NCBI GenBank assembly: GCA_947627815.1
Contig: CANQXN010000055.1
Location: 1-10,311, forward strand
Reading direction: 5' to 3'
From: an uncultured Clostridia bacterium
GTDB lineage: Bacteria > Bacillota > Clostridia > Oscillospirales > CAG-272
DNA length: 10,311 bases
The notes under the pieces are model-generated. The model saw only the letters and a list, made by a program, of their open reading frames with translations. It made no database searches and was not told where the DNA came from. Below, one piece after another: positions 1 through 6,712 of this stretch. A program made the translations under genes and the position numbers. Position 1 is the first letter of the stretch. Every line of letters starts with the position of its first letter.

Positions 1-1248
1 AGCGGGTATCTTTTGTCCAACTGGGTGTTCACGCAAAAAAGAAAATACAGACGCGGCGAGCTGTCGGAACACCAGATCCAGATGCTTGACGGCATCGGCT
101 TCCCCTGGACAGCCCCCTCCGCTTGGGACAGAGGATATCGGTATGCGAAGGCGTATTACCGGGAACACGGCAATCTCTTGATGAAGCGGCATTATAAAAC
201 CGATGACGGCTATGGCTTGGGCGTGTGGGTGTATCAATGCCGACTTGCTTATCACAGCGACAAAAGAAACGGACTTACACAGGAACAGATCCGGATGCTT
301 GATGACATTGGCATGGTCTGGCAGCTGGAAAGCACCAAGTATTTAAGTTCAAAGGCGGAAAATAAAGCAACGAAAAAAGTCCTTCCGAAAACCGCGCGAG
401 AGAAAAAATCCCCCGCGCAGCCGCCGAATCCTTGGGATGTCAGCTTCGCCAACGCAAAGGCATATTACGAAAAGCACGGCAGCGTTGTCGACATCAAACC
501 CCGGGACGAGAAGGAGAAAAAACTGGCGAACTGGCTTCACGTCCAGAGAAAATTCTATCGGATGGGGTACTTGATTCCCAGTCAGATCGAACAGCTCGCG
601 TCCATCGGTGTGACGGAAAAATGGCTGATGCCGCAGCCGACGCCTTTTGAAAAAGGATATATCAAAGCGGTTGCCTATTACAAAAAGCATGGGAATTTGA
701 ACTTCGGCACAAACGCCCAGACGGATGACGGCTTCTGGATCGGCGCGTGGGCGGATAAGATCCGCAAGAAAAGAGATATACTCACCCCCGAACAAATTCA
801 AAAGCTCGACGCGATCGGTTTTGTCTGGGAGCCTGCCGACCCTTGGGAAGAACAGTTCAAAAAAGCGGAAGCGTACTATCAGAACCACGGAGAATTGCCG
901 TTGGAGCCGAAGCAATGTAAAAATGCCGAAGAGCGGCATTTGTGTCAATGGCTTCGCCGTCAGTTGCTTCGCAAAAACGATGGGAAAATGCCGCAGGGAC
1001 AGATCGACCGATTAAGCGCTGTCGGGATGGATTGGCTGAATACCAACGAACGGCTTTGGGAGCGCGGCTTTTCCCGCGCCAAGGCATACCGCGAAGCCAA
1101 CGGGAATCTTGATGTGATTGTCAGCTATGTGTGCGAAGACGGCTATCCCTTGGGAGAATGGCTGCACAGTCAGAGGACGCACAAAAACAAAATGCCGCAG
1201 GAAAAACGGCAGGCGCTGATCGCCATGGGTGCTCGGGGAATGGACTGA
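1..1248 (+). CDS. Helicase-associated (HA) domain repeat protein, 5' end outside window
   Basis: The frame is open from base 1, and the residues before the first possible start (TTG at 13) already belong to an HA repeat, so the gene begins upstream and TTG 13 is not a real start. Seen: a partial repeat (1-108) and five fuller repeats at about 124-321, 433-624, 643-828, 844-1035 and 1057-1245. Each follows the pattern W/F-(x)-AK/EAYY-x-x-HGN...DGY-LG-W-x-x-QR...L-x-x-EQI-x-LD-x-IG-x-VW. A Lys/Ala/Pro-rich linker (about 325-430) separates repeats 2 and 3. Known: HA domains (Pfam PF03457) are small helical, probably nucleic-acid-binding units, found C-terminal to superfamily 2 helicases or alone in long arrays. 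No helicase motor is visible here; it may lie upstream. A same-frame remnant of another repeat follows the TGA stop. The gene is richer in GC than the glycan genes to its right and has no evident role in glycan synthesis. Family call is firm; function is unknown. Confidence 0.88.
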   Translation, partial: SGYLLSNWVFTQKRKYRRGELSEHQIQMLDGIGFPWTAPSAWDRGYRYAKAYYREHGNLLMKRHYKTDDGYGLGVWVYQCRLAYHSDKRNGLTQEQIRMLDDIGMVWQLESTKYLSSKAENKATKKVLPKTAREKKSPAQPPNPWDVSFANAKAYYEKHGSVVDIKPRDEKEKKLANWLHVQRKFYRMGYLIPSQIEQLASIGVTEKWLMPQPTPFEKGYIKAVAYYKKHGNLNFGTNAQTDDGFWIGAWADKIRKKRDILTPEQIQKLDAIGFVWEPADPWEEQFKKAEAYYQNHGELPLEPKQCKNAEERHLCQWLRRQLLRKNDGKMPQGQIDRLSAVGMDWLNTNERLWERGFSRAKAYREANGNLDVIVSYVCEDGYPLGEWLHSQRTHKNKMPQEKRQALIAMGARGMD

Positions 1249-1416
1249 AATATATCCCGGAGAGAAAGTCTGTCGATTTTCAAGGTTGATTTGGCAGTCA
1301 GGCGATTGGTACAACGACAGCGCGGCAACCGACAAAAAGTGAAAACAAGCAAAGCCGTCGGGCATCAGGCGAAACGGCTTGAACAAATTGGCGCGGTTTG
1401 GAAAGAAGTACCGTAA
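1249..1416 (+). pseudogene. Decayed HA repeat, in frame after the HA-protein stop
   Basis: Reading on past the TGA at 1246-1248 in the same frame gives 55 more codons before TAA at 1414-1416. The last part reads LVQRQRGNRQK (from about base 1309) and then AKRLEQIGAVWKEVP (1369-1413). This matches the second half of an HA repeat: W-L-x-x-QR-x-x-R-x-x-K, then x-RL-x-x-IG-x-VW. The first half of the unit is not recognisable and the expected LG-x-W reads AVRR, so the segment has drifted. It looks like the former C-terminal repeat, separated by a nonsense change. The alternative, a repeat that was never translated after a recombination in the array, cannot be excluded. No ribosome binding site supports separate translation. 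Confidence 0.65.
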
Positions 1417-1455
1417 GCAAAACAACGATTAAAATCCTTGGATCAAGTGAGGCGC

Positions 1456-1638
1456 ATGATAGTGAGACACAGAAAAGAAATTGAATATTGCGTTATTTGT
1501 CATAAACCGACAAAGTATACGAAAGATATCCCGATTGATGAGCGGCAACATTATGTTGAGGGCGCGGGACAGTTATGCGGGAAGTGTTTTGTGGAAATCT
1601 ATGTCCGCAAGCGTGATGAAACCGCTTCATGGCTGTAA
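1456..1638 (+). CDS. Small four-cysteine (zinc-ribbon-like) protein, 60 aa
   Basis: I chose ATG 1456 because a GTGAGG stretch lies just upstream (1447-1452); an in-frame TTG at 1438 would add six residues. The product has two CxxC pairs: C12-V-I-C15 near the N-terminus and C41-G-K-C44 about 25 residues later. Between them is a conserved-looking KPTKYTKDIPIDER segment. The spacing suggests a single zinc site of rubredoxin/zinc-ribbon type. There is no signal peptide or membrane segment, so it is probably cytoplasmic. The end overlaps the possible ATG start of the sugar transferase by 10 bases (1629-1638), which suggests translational coupling. I do not recognise a named family. It could be a small regulator or accessory protein, but no function can be assigned from sequence alone. 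Confidence 0.6.
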   Translation: MIVRHRKEIEYCVICHKPTKYTKDIPIDERQHYVEGAGQLCGKCFVEIYVRKRDETASWL

Positions 1639-2438
1639 AAAAAGACAAAGGCAGAGTAAATGCAATGAATCCCTTAAAAAGCAAAGAAATAGACGAGTAT
1701 GTTATTACAGTAGTAGCTGATCGGGAACAGCTCGTTGAATCCCCGATTCCCGAGAAAACCGCGACAGAAAAAACGGATACGAAAGAAAAAGTCATCCTTC
1801 CGTTTCAAAAGGACAAGGAATATTATGTGGAGCCGCTCGGCGAGATACCGAAAAAGCGGGTATATTCTTTCTTTAAAAGATTATTTGACATTGTCGTTTC
1901 GGCTTGCGCCCTGATCGTGCTTGCCATACCGATGGCTATTGTCGCCCTGATCGTTCGGCTCAGCTCTCCTGGTCCCGTGTTTTATCGTCAGGAACGCTTA
2001 GGACTCAACGGTAAAAAGTTTTATGTGGTGAAGTATCGCTCGATGTATGTTGACGCCGAAAAAAGAGGAGTTCAGTGGTCAAATGGGGACGATGATCCGA
2101 GAATCGTTCCCAAACTCCGCTGGATTCGCAAATGCCGTGTAGACGAGTTGCCCCAGCTATGGGCATGTTTTACGGGGAAAATGAGTCTGATCGGTCCGAG
2201 ACCCGAGCGCGAATGTTTTTATGATGAATTTGAAACCTACATACACGGCTTCCGCGAAAGGCTGAAAGTGAAACCGGGCTTGACAGGGCTTGCGCAAGTC
2301 AACGGCGGATATGACCTGAAACCCGAAGAAAAAATAGTCTATGATGTGGACTATATAAAAAGGCGCTCGATATTTTTGGACATTAAAATCCTGCTGAAAA
2401 CCGTCGCGGTTGTCTTCAGCCATGAGGGGGCGAAGTGA
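1629..2438 (+). CDS. Initiating sugar transferase (undecaprenyl-phosphate phosphoglycosyltransferase, Bac_transf family)
   Basis: Probably transfers a sugar-1-phosphate from a UDP-sugar to undecaprenyl phosphate at the inner face of the membrane, the first committed step of glycan assembly. Seen: an N-terminal KRLFD followed by one hydrophobic helix (residues about 84-110), matching the re-entrant membrane helix of monotopic phosphoglycosyltransferases such as PglC; SSPGPVFYRQERLG (112-125); KYRSM (135-139); DDPR (155-158); RVDELPQLW (170-178), where D172-E173 match the catalytic Asp-Glu pair; MSLIGPRPERE (185-195); and PGLTGLAQVNGGYDL (216-230). The 269 residues include about 75 hydrophilic, Lys/Glu/Thr-rich residues before the helix, longer than minimal PglC-type enzymes. 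ATG 1629 overlaps the previous gene; ATG 1665 is an alternative start, and neither has a strong ribosome binding site. The sugar (GlcNAc, Gal, Glc or a diamino sugar) cannot be told from sequence. Confidence 0.92.
   Translation: MAVKKDKGRVNAMNPLKSKEIDEYVITVVADREQLVESPIPEKTATEKTDTKEKVILPFQKDKEYYVEPLGEIPKKRVYSFFKRLFDIVVSACALIVLAIPMAIVALIVRLSSPGPVFYRQERLGLNGKKFYVVKYRSMYVDAEKRGVQWSNGDDDPRIVPKLRWIRKCRVDELPQLWACFTGKMSLIGPRPERECFYDEFETYIHGFRERLKVKPGLTGLAQVNGGYDLKPEEKIVYDVDYIKRRSIFLDIKILLKTVAVVFSHEGAK
2424..2430 (+). promoter_or_regulatory. Ribosome binding site for a gene that is now broken
   Basis: A GAGGGGG run lies inside the 3' end of the sugar transferase gene, nine bases before ATG 2440. It is stronger than the site of the next intact gene. 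The ATG it serves opens only six codons before TAA, so the site seems to be left over from the decayed glycosyltransferase described at 2440-2603. Confidence 0.5.
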
Positions 2439-2439
2439 T

Positions 2440-2603
2440 ATGATAGGATTTCTGCTTTAATCAGCGTTTATTGCAATGAAAAAAAGCGGATGATGTGAGA
2501 ATGGGCGATATGATAAAGAAGCGATTATGAAGGAACCGAAAGATTTAAACGGTACGAAGAAATACTAAAGGGTAAGGCGGAGATTATTATACTAAGAAAG
2601 TAA
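2440..2603 (+). pseudogene. Remnant of a family-2 glycosyltransferase (both ends of the gene, middle deleted)
   Basis: No open reading frame survives, but two coding-like pieces do. After ATG 2440 (M-I-G-F), a one-base frame change gives SALISVYCNEKKRMM (2451-2495), which closely matches the start of GT2 enzymes (S-V-L-I-S-V-Y-x-x-E-K). About 20 bases of mixed frame follow. Bases 2520-2600 then read SDYEGTERFKRYEEILKGKA and continue EIIILRK to TAA at 2601-2603, like the basic C-terminal tail of such a protein. GT2 enzymes here are usually about 250-300 residues, so most of the catalytic domain would be missing. The N-terminal match is the stronger half; assignment of the tail to the same gene is inference. 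An intact GT2 would have added one more sugar to the repeat unit. Confidence 0.5.
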
Positions 2604-2652
2604 GTAGTGAGAAAATAAGAAACGAAATCATGTCAGTAATAGTTAATAAAGA

Positions 2653-2679
2653 ATGAAAGAAAATTCTAATGAAAGAAAA
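2653..2679 (+). repeat. Short direct repeat at the glycerophosphotransferase start
   Basis: The 11 bases ATGAAAGAAAA occur at 2653-2663 and again at 2669-2679, a 16-base period. The second copy starts the real gene. The first copy is out of frame with it and would encode a 14-residue peptide ending inside the gene. It may be a small tandem duplication, or chance in A-rich DNA. Confidence 0.4.
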
Positions 2680-3835
2680 AATAGCTTTTATACTTAAGCA
2701 TAATTTAATTGTTCAAAGAATTTACAGAGTCGTTCTCGGTACTTTATTTAGATTGCTCGGCTTTTTTGTTAAAACTGATAACAAGTTGGTGCTTTTTTCC
2801 TCATTTGCGGGCAAAAATTTTAACGACAGTCCGAAGGCAATTTACGATTATATGTGTTCTCGCCCGGAGTTCCAGTCGTATCGGATGGTATGGGCGTTTA
2901 CCGATCCGGCGCGTTTCCCCAATCTTGATACAGTAAAAATAGACACCATGGCTTATTTTCTCCTCGCAATGAAAGCCAAATATTGGATCACGAATGTGAA
3001 TATTGAACGGGGACTGCATTTCAAGAAAAAAAGTACGGTTTACTTAAACACATGGCACGGAATCGCCTTAAAACTAATCGGAAATGACTGCCCCGGACGA
3101 AAGGACTATGATTTTAGCAACATGGATTTCCTTGTCGTATCCGGAGATTATGATGAAAGCGTATTCCAAAGCGCTTTTCGTGCAAAGAAAAACAGTTTTC
3201 TTCGCTGTGGAATGCCTCGCAATGATATTCTGTGGAACCCACCCCTGGATAAGGCGGCGGAATTGAGACAAAAACTTCATCTTCCGCTTGATAAAAAGGT
3301 GATTCTGTATGCCCCCACATGGAGGGAGAGTAGCGACGGCGGAAAAACCTATGCGATAGCCCCTCCAATCGATTTGAAAAAGTGGGAAACGCGCCTTGGC
3401 GAAAAATATATTGTCTTGTTTCGCGCACACCTTTTTACCACACAGGTGATGGGCATTCAGTATAACGATTTTGTCAGGGATGCTTCCGAATACCCGGATA
3501 TCAATGAATTGATGCTGATTTCCGATATTCTTTTAACGGATTATTCTTCTGCCGCGTTTGATTATGCTATTTTGGAGCGTCCGATCCTCACCTTCGCGTA
3601 TGATTACGAAACCTATCTGGCGGAGCGGGGAACCTATTTTAATATGGACGATGTTTATCCGAGCAAGGCTTGCCGAAGTGAAGATGAACTGCTTGAGAGA
3701 ATTCTGACCTTGGATTATGAGGACGAATGCAAAAAGACGGCGCAATTCCGTCAAAAATTCGTCCAATACGGCGGTCATGGAGCCAAAACCTGTGTCGAAG
3801 CGGTTTTTGAACCAAAAGAAATCAGTAAACGGTGA
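2669..3835 (+). CDS. CDP-glycerol:polyol glycerophosphotransferase, TagB/TagF-like
   Basis: Likely transfers glycerol phosphate (or another polyol phosphate) from a CDP-activated donor to a lipid-linked glycan at the cytoplasmic membrane. Seen: an N-terminal amphipathic/hydrophobic stretch (residues about 14-34) suited to membrane association; LFSSFAGKNFNDSPKAIYDY (43-62); YLNTWHG with H130; LLYAPTWR-type motif VILYAPTWRE (211-220); FRAH with H254; and ILLTDYSSAAFDYA (287-300), the classic CDP-binding DYSS region of the Glyphos_transf family (PF04464). Length (388 residues) fits single-domain TagB-like enzymes, not long polymerising TagF proteins with an extra N-terminal domain, so a priming or side-branch transfer is more likely than a long poly(glycerol phosphate) chain. 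The ribosome binding site is weak. The gene lies 15 bases before the next GT4 gene. No CDP-glycerol synthesis gene (TagD type) is in the window. Family is secure; exact donor is not. Confidence 0.92.
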   Translation: MKEKIAFILKHNLIVQRIYRVVLGTLFRLLGFFVKTDNKLVLFSSFAGKNFNDSPKAIYDYMCSRPEFQSYRMVWAFTDPARFPNLDTVKIDTMAYFLLAMKAKYWITNVNIERGLHFKKKSTVYLNTWHGIALKLIGNDCPGRKDYDFSNMDFLVVSGDYDESVFQSAFRAKKNSFLRCGMPRNDILWNPPLDKAAELRQKLHLPLDKKVILYAPTWRESSDGGKTYAIAPPIDLKKWETRLGEKYIVLFRAHLFTTQVMGIQYNDFVRDASEYPDINELMLISDILLTDYSSAAFDYAILERPILTFAYDYETYLAERGTYFNMDDVYPSKACRSEDELLERILTLDYEDECKKTAQFRQKFVQYGGHGAKTCVEAVFEPKEISKR

Positions 3836-3850
3836 AAAAAGGAAAACACA

Positions 3851-4972
3851 ATGAAGATATTAATGGTGACAAACAAAGTTCGCACCTATGCTTTGGGCTT
3901 TCAAAATTCAATTAATCCGTTGAGGAGTCTCGGCCACGAAATTGTGTGGGCTGCAGATTTCTCTCATTTTAATGGCGATATATCAAAAATTCCTTGCAAA
4001 ACTTATCAAATAAGCATAAATACCTCTCCGCTGAAACCGTGCAACATAAAAGCTCTCCGGCAGCTTCTAAAAATTATTAAGGACGAAGGCATTGATGCGG
4101 TTGTTTGTAGCACCCCGATAGGGGGGCTTTTGGCGAGAATTGCCGCTAAAATAAAAGGAATTCGGCCGGTTATATATGCCGCTCATGGCTTTAAATTCTG
4201 TACTGGCGCTCCACTTATAAACAGAACATTATATAAACTTGAAGAAGTTTTGCTGGCACACTGGACCGATGTACTTATTACAATTACAGATGAGGACTAT
4301 GCGGCCGCACAGAAGTTCAAGATTCGGGGCCAGGGTAAGCCATATCTTGTTCACGGTGCAGGGGTCAAAACAGGCGTTAAGGTCGAAAAATCAAGAGAAG
4401 AAAAGCGTAAAGAACTTGGCATACCAGAAGACGCTTTTGTGATTGTGTCGGCGGGGGATATAGTAAAAAGCAACAACAACAAGGTAATCATAAAGGCTCT
4501 TGCTGAAATAAAAGATTCCGAGATTTATTATATCAATTGTGGCGAAGGGAACAAAAAAGCGAAATGGATCAAGTTGTCAGAGAAGCTCGGATTGTCGAAT
4601 AATGTTCGCTTTTTAGGATATCGAACGGATATGGCCGAGATAATGAATTGCTCTGATATTTTGGCAAAGACCTCGTTGATGGAAGGTGTTCCAAGGGTAA
4701 TACTTGAGGCTATGGATTTGGGTTTGGCATGTATCGGCTCTAAGACAAGGGGGATAACCGACCTTTTGGGAAATAACGAGGGCGGTATTCTATGCTATAG
4801 AAAAGATTATAAAGGGTTTGCCGAGGCGATAAAAAGGCTCAAAGAAACCCCGGAGCTTAGAAAAAAGATGGGTGAAAGAAATCGAATGATGGTTAGCGAC
4901 TATTCAGCAGAGCAAGTCAGCGGCGAGCTCTATCAAATTTACAGTAAAACACTAAGGAACAAAGGAGAATAA
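3851..4972 (+). CDS. Family 4 glycosyltransferase (GT-B fold, EpsD/CapM-like)
   Basis: Adds one sugar from a nucleotide-sugar donor to the growing lipid-linked glycan, or to a small acceptor (see the cassette finding). Seen: N-terminal MKILMVTNKV beta strand of the acceptor domain; IYAAHGFKF (108-116); VHGAGVKT (167-174) at the domain junction, comparable with the PxGVD element of GT4 enzymes; the donor-domain start IVSAGDIVKSNNN (198-210); NVRFLGYRTDM (251-261); and MEGVPRVILEAM, in which E278 and E286 form the EX7E motif of retaining GT4 enzymes. It has no membrane segment, and 373 residues is normal for the family. An AAAGGA-type ribosome binding site precedes ATG 3851. Only two bases separate its stop from the PIG-L start, and the PIG-L ribosome binding site lies within its last codons, so the two are likely translated together. 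Donor and acceptor are unknown. Confidence 0.9.
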   Translation: MKILMVTNKVRTYALGFQNSINPLRSLGHEIVWAADFSHFNGDISKIPCKTYQISINTSPLKPCNIKALRQLLKIIKDEGIDAVVCSTPIGGLLARIAAKIKGIRPVIYAAHGFKFCTGAPLINRTLYKLEEVLLAHWTDVLITITDEDYAAAQKFKIRGQGKPYLVHGAGVKTGVKVEKSREEKRKELGIPEDAFVIVSAGDIVKSNNNKVIIKALAEIKDSEIYYINCGEGNKKAKWIKLSEKLGLSNNVRFLGYRTDMAEIMNCSDILAKTSLMEGVPRVILEAMDLGLACIGSKTRGITDLLGNNEGGILCYRKDYKGFAEAIKRLKETPELRKKMGERNRMMVSDYSAEQVSGELYQIYSKTLRNKGE

Positions 4973-4974
4973 AT

Positions 4975-5640
4975 ATGAAAATTTTAGCAGTAGGCGCGCA
5001 CCTTGATGACATAGAAATCGCCTGTGGTGGTACTCTGGCGAAGGCGATTATAAGCGGCCATCATGTTAAAGTTTTGATAATGAGCAAATCTGGTTATACC
5101 AACATTTCCGGGAAGGTTCAACGCTCAGATGATGTTGCGGTGCGGGAGGGCATGAACGCGCTGCACAAGCTCGGAGTGCAGGATGTAGAGATACTTGACT
5201 TCCCGACAAAGGATATTCCTTTTCGCTCCGATGTTGTTAACGCAATCGATGTCTGCATAAACGAATACAAGCCTGATGTCATCTTCACTCATCACCCGTT
5301 TGATACACATCAGGCGCATGTCGGAGTGAGTCAATCGACGATTGCCGCCGCAAGAAGAAAGAATACTGTTTTCTTCTATGAACCGATTACTCCCTCGGGA
5401 CGCTCTTATGTTGCGTTCAAACCGCAGTTATATGTCGATATTGAAAGCACCATCGATATGAAAATTGCTTCACTGCGTGAACACAAATCCGAGTACAGCA
5501 AATTCGGCGCCGAAGATTGGATTATAGGCTTACATAGTCGATGCGGATTTCGCGGATATGAAATCGGGAAAAAGTATGCGGAAGCTTTTGAAATCATGAG
5601 GTTAGAGATGTCGTTTGATGAAAACTGTAACATTGTATGA
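4975..5640 (+). CDS. PIG-L family zinc-dependent N-deacetylase
   Basis: Predicted to remove an N-acetyl group from a GlcNAc-type sugar, leaving a free amine. Seen: GAHLDDIE (residues 7-14), matching the A-H-P-D-D-x-E signature with Leu in place of Pro; H9 and D12 are expected zinc ligands and D11 the catalytic base. FTHHPFDTHQAH (104-115) supplies H112 and H115, corresponding to the H-x-D-H element whose last His is the third zinc ligand. GCGGTLA-like ACGGTLA follows the first motif. At 221 residues it matches the BshB/LmbE-type size. A strong AAAGGAG site overlaps the end of the GT4 gene. The enzyme has no signal peptide, so it acts in the cytosol, on a sugar nucleotide, a small glycoside or the cytoplasmic face of a lipid-linked glycan. 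The flanking GT4 and ATP-grasp genes suggest that the freed amine is used further. Bacillithiol-type BshB cannot be separated from polysaccharide-specific members without phylogeny. Confidence 0.9.
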   Translation: MKILAVGAHLDDIEIACGGTLAKAIISGHHVKVLIMSKSGYTNISGKVQRSDDVAVREGMNALHKLGVQDVEILDFPTKDIPFRSDVVNAIDVCINEYKPDVIFTHHPFDTHQAHVGVSQSTIAAARRKNTVFFYEPITPSGRSYVAFKPQLYVDIESTIDMKIASLREHKSEYSKFGAEDWIIGLHSRCGFRGYEIGKKYAEAFEIMRLEMSFDENCNIV

Positions 5641-5683
5641 CAACGGCAAATAATGTTTACATTTTTAAGGAGTTTTTCAAAAT

Positions 5684-6712
5684 ATGAATAGCGTTACGGT
5701 TTTAATAACCGCGGCAGGAAACGCTTATATGCCCGGTACATGCAAAAGCATAAAAGAAAACGGCGAAAGACAGATTCGCCTTATCGGCGCAGACATGAAA
5801 AAGGACGATACCATTCTGCAGATGTGCGACATGTATTATCCGGTGCCTCGCGCCGACAGTCCGGATTATGTTGATTCGTTACTTGATGTTTGTCAAAAAG
5901 AACATGTGGAAGTTCTGTTGCCGGTAATGTCGGCCGAAATAGAAAAACTTTCTGAAAATAAAGAAAGATTCAAAAGAATAGGAACTATTGTCTCTGTCTC
6001 CGAATTGAAGCAGTTAAAAATAGCGAATAACAAGTTGGCGTTACTTGATTATCTTGAAAAAGAAAATTTCCCTTTTCCGCAACACATGATGATAAACAGT
6101 TTTGACGATATAGATAAGGCTATAACAGAACTTGGCTCGCCCTGCGTTTTCAAGATGAACGAAGGGAGCGGTTCAAGAGGAATGAGAATCATTGACCCTA
6201 CAAAGTCAAGACTTGATGTATTTCTTCATGAAAAGCCAAATTCTGTATATACCACGGTTAAGGATTTTAAAGAAATGCTTAGCGAGAGCGAAATTCCGCC
6301 GATGCACGCGATGGAATATCTGCCGGGGAAAGAATATACCGTTGATATTCTGGCAAACCAAGGAAAAGTGCTTTACAGTCTTTGCAGGAGAGGATTGAAC
6401 ATACAAAGTTCGATAATTTTGGACGGAATTGTAGAGTATAAACCGGAAATAACGGAGATGTGTTCAAAAGTTGTTTCAAAGCTCGGGCTTCACGGCAATA
6501 TAGGTTTTGATATTAAGGAAAGGGAAGACGGAACGCCAATAATAATAGAGTGTAATCCGCGCATTACAGCGGGTGTTTCAGAGTTTACGGCATCTGGAGT
6601 CAATTTGCTCTATTTTTGTATAAAAATGCATCTTGACGAAGTTGTTCCGCACATTGAACCCCAATACGGCGTTGTGATGCGGAGAAGATATACAGAGATG
6701 TTTTGCAATTGA
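5684..6712 (+). CDS. ATP-grasp ligase (carboxylate-amine ligase type)
   Basis: ATP-grasp enzymes activate a carboxylate as acyl phosphate and join it to a nucleophile, usually an amine. Seen: an N-terminal Rossmann-like pre-grasp domain with VTVLITAAGNAYMPGTCKSI (4-23) resembling the CarB-like branch; PCVFKMNEGSGSRGM, where K157 and the glycine-rich loop (160-167) would contact ATP; MEYLPGKEYTVDIL (210-223); and GFDIKEREDGTPIIIECNPR (274-293), where E289 and N291 are the expected magnesium ligands. Length (342 residues) is typical. An AAGGAG site at 5667-5672 precedes ATG 5684, and the gap after PIG-L is 43 bases. Next to a deacetylase, the plain reading is acylation of the freed sugar amine with an amino acid or other carboxylate, giving an N-acyl sugar substituent. 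Amidation of a uronic acid carboxyl is an alternative. The substrate is unknown; fold assignment is firm. Confidence 0.88.
   Translation: MNSVTVLITAAGNAYMPGTCKSIKENGERQIRLIGADMKKDDTILQMCDMYYPVPRADSPDYVDSLLDVCQKEHVEVLLPVMSAEIEKLSENKERFKRIGTIVSVSELKQLKIANNKLALLDYLEKENFPFPQHMMINSFDDIDKAITELGSPCVFKMNEGSGSRGMRIIDPTKSRLDVFLHEKPNSVYTTVKDFKEMLSESEIPPMHAMEYLPGKEYTVDILANQGKVLYSLCRRGLNIQSSIILDGIVEYKPEITEMCSKVVSKLGLHGNIGFDIKEREDGTPIIIECNPRITAGVSEFTASGVNLLYFCIKMHLDEVVPHIEPQYGVVMRRRYTEMFCN

Noticed and set aside
349..948. 199-codon open frame on the minus strand
   Set aside because: It lies wholly inside the HA-repeat gene, whose repeat pattern shows the + strand is coding. The minus-strand product has no recognisable domain.
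1246..1248. TGA read as tryptophan (alternative genetic code) to explain the HA read-through
   Set aside because: Several neighbouring genes (sugar transferase, glycerophosphotransferase, PIG-L, ATP-grasp) end naturally at TGA at the expected family length, so the standard code applies.
2653..2697. Fourteen-codon leader peptide starting at the first ATGAAAGAAAA copy
   Set aside because: It has no ribosome binding site and no attenuator-like hairpin or codon run. It probably reflects the short duplication only.
3851..5640. Assignment of the GT4 and PIG-L genes as bshA and bshB (bacillithiol)
   Set aside because: The motifs fit the broad families, but the third partner is not BshC and the surrounding genes are for glycan assembly, so the specific symbols are not justified.
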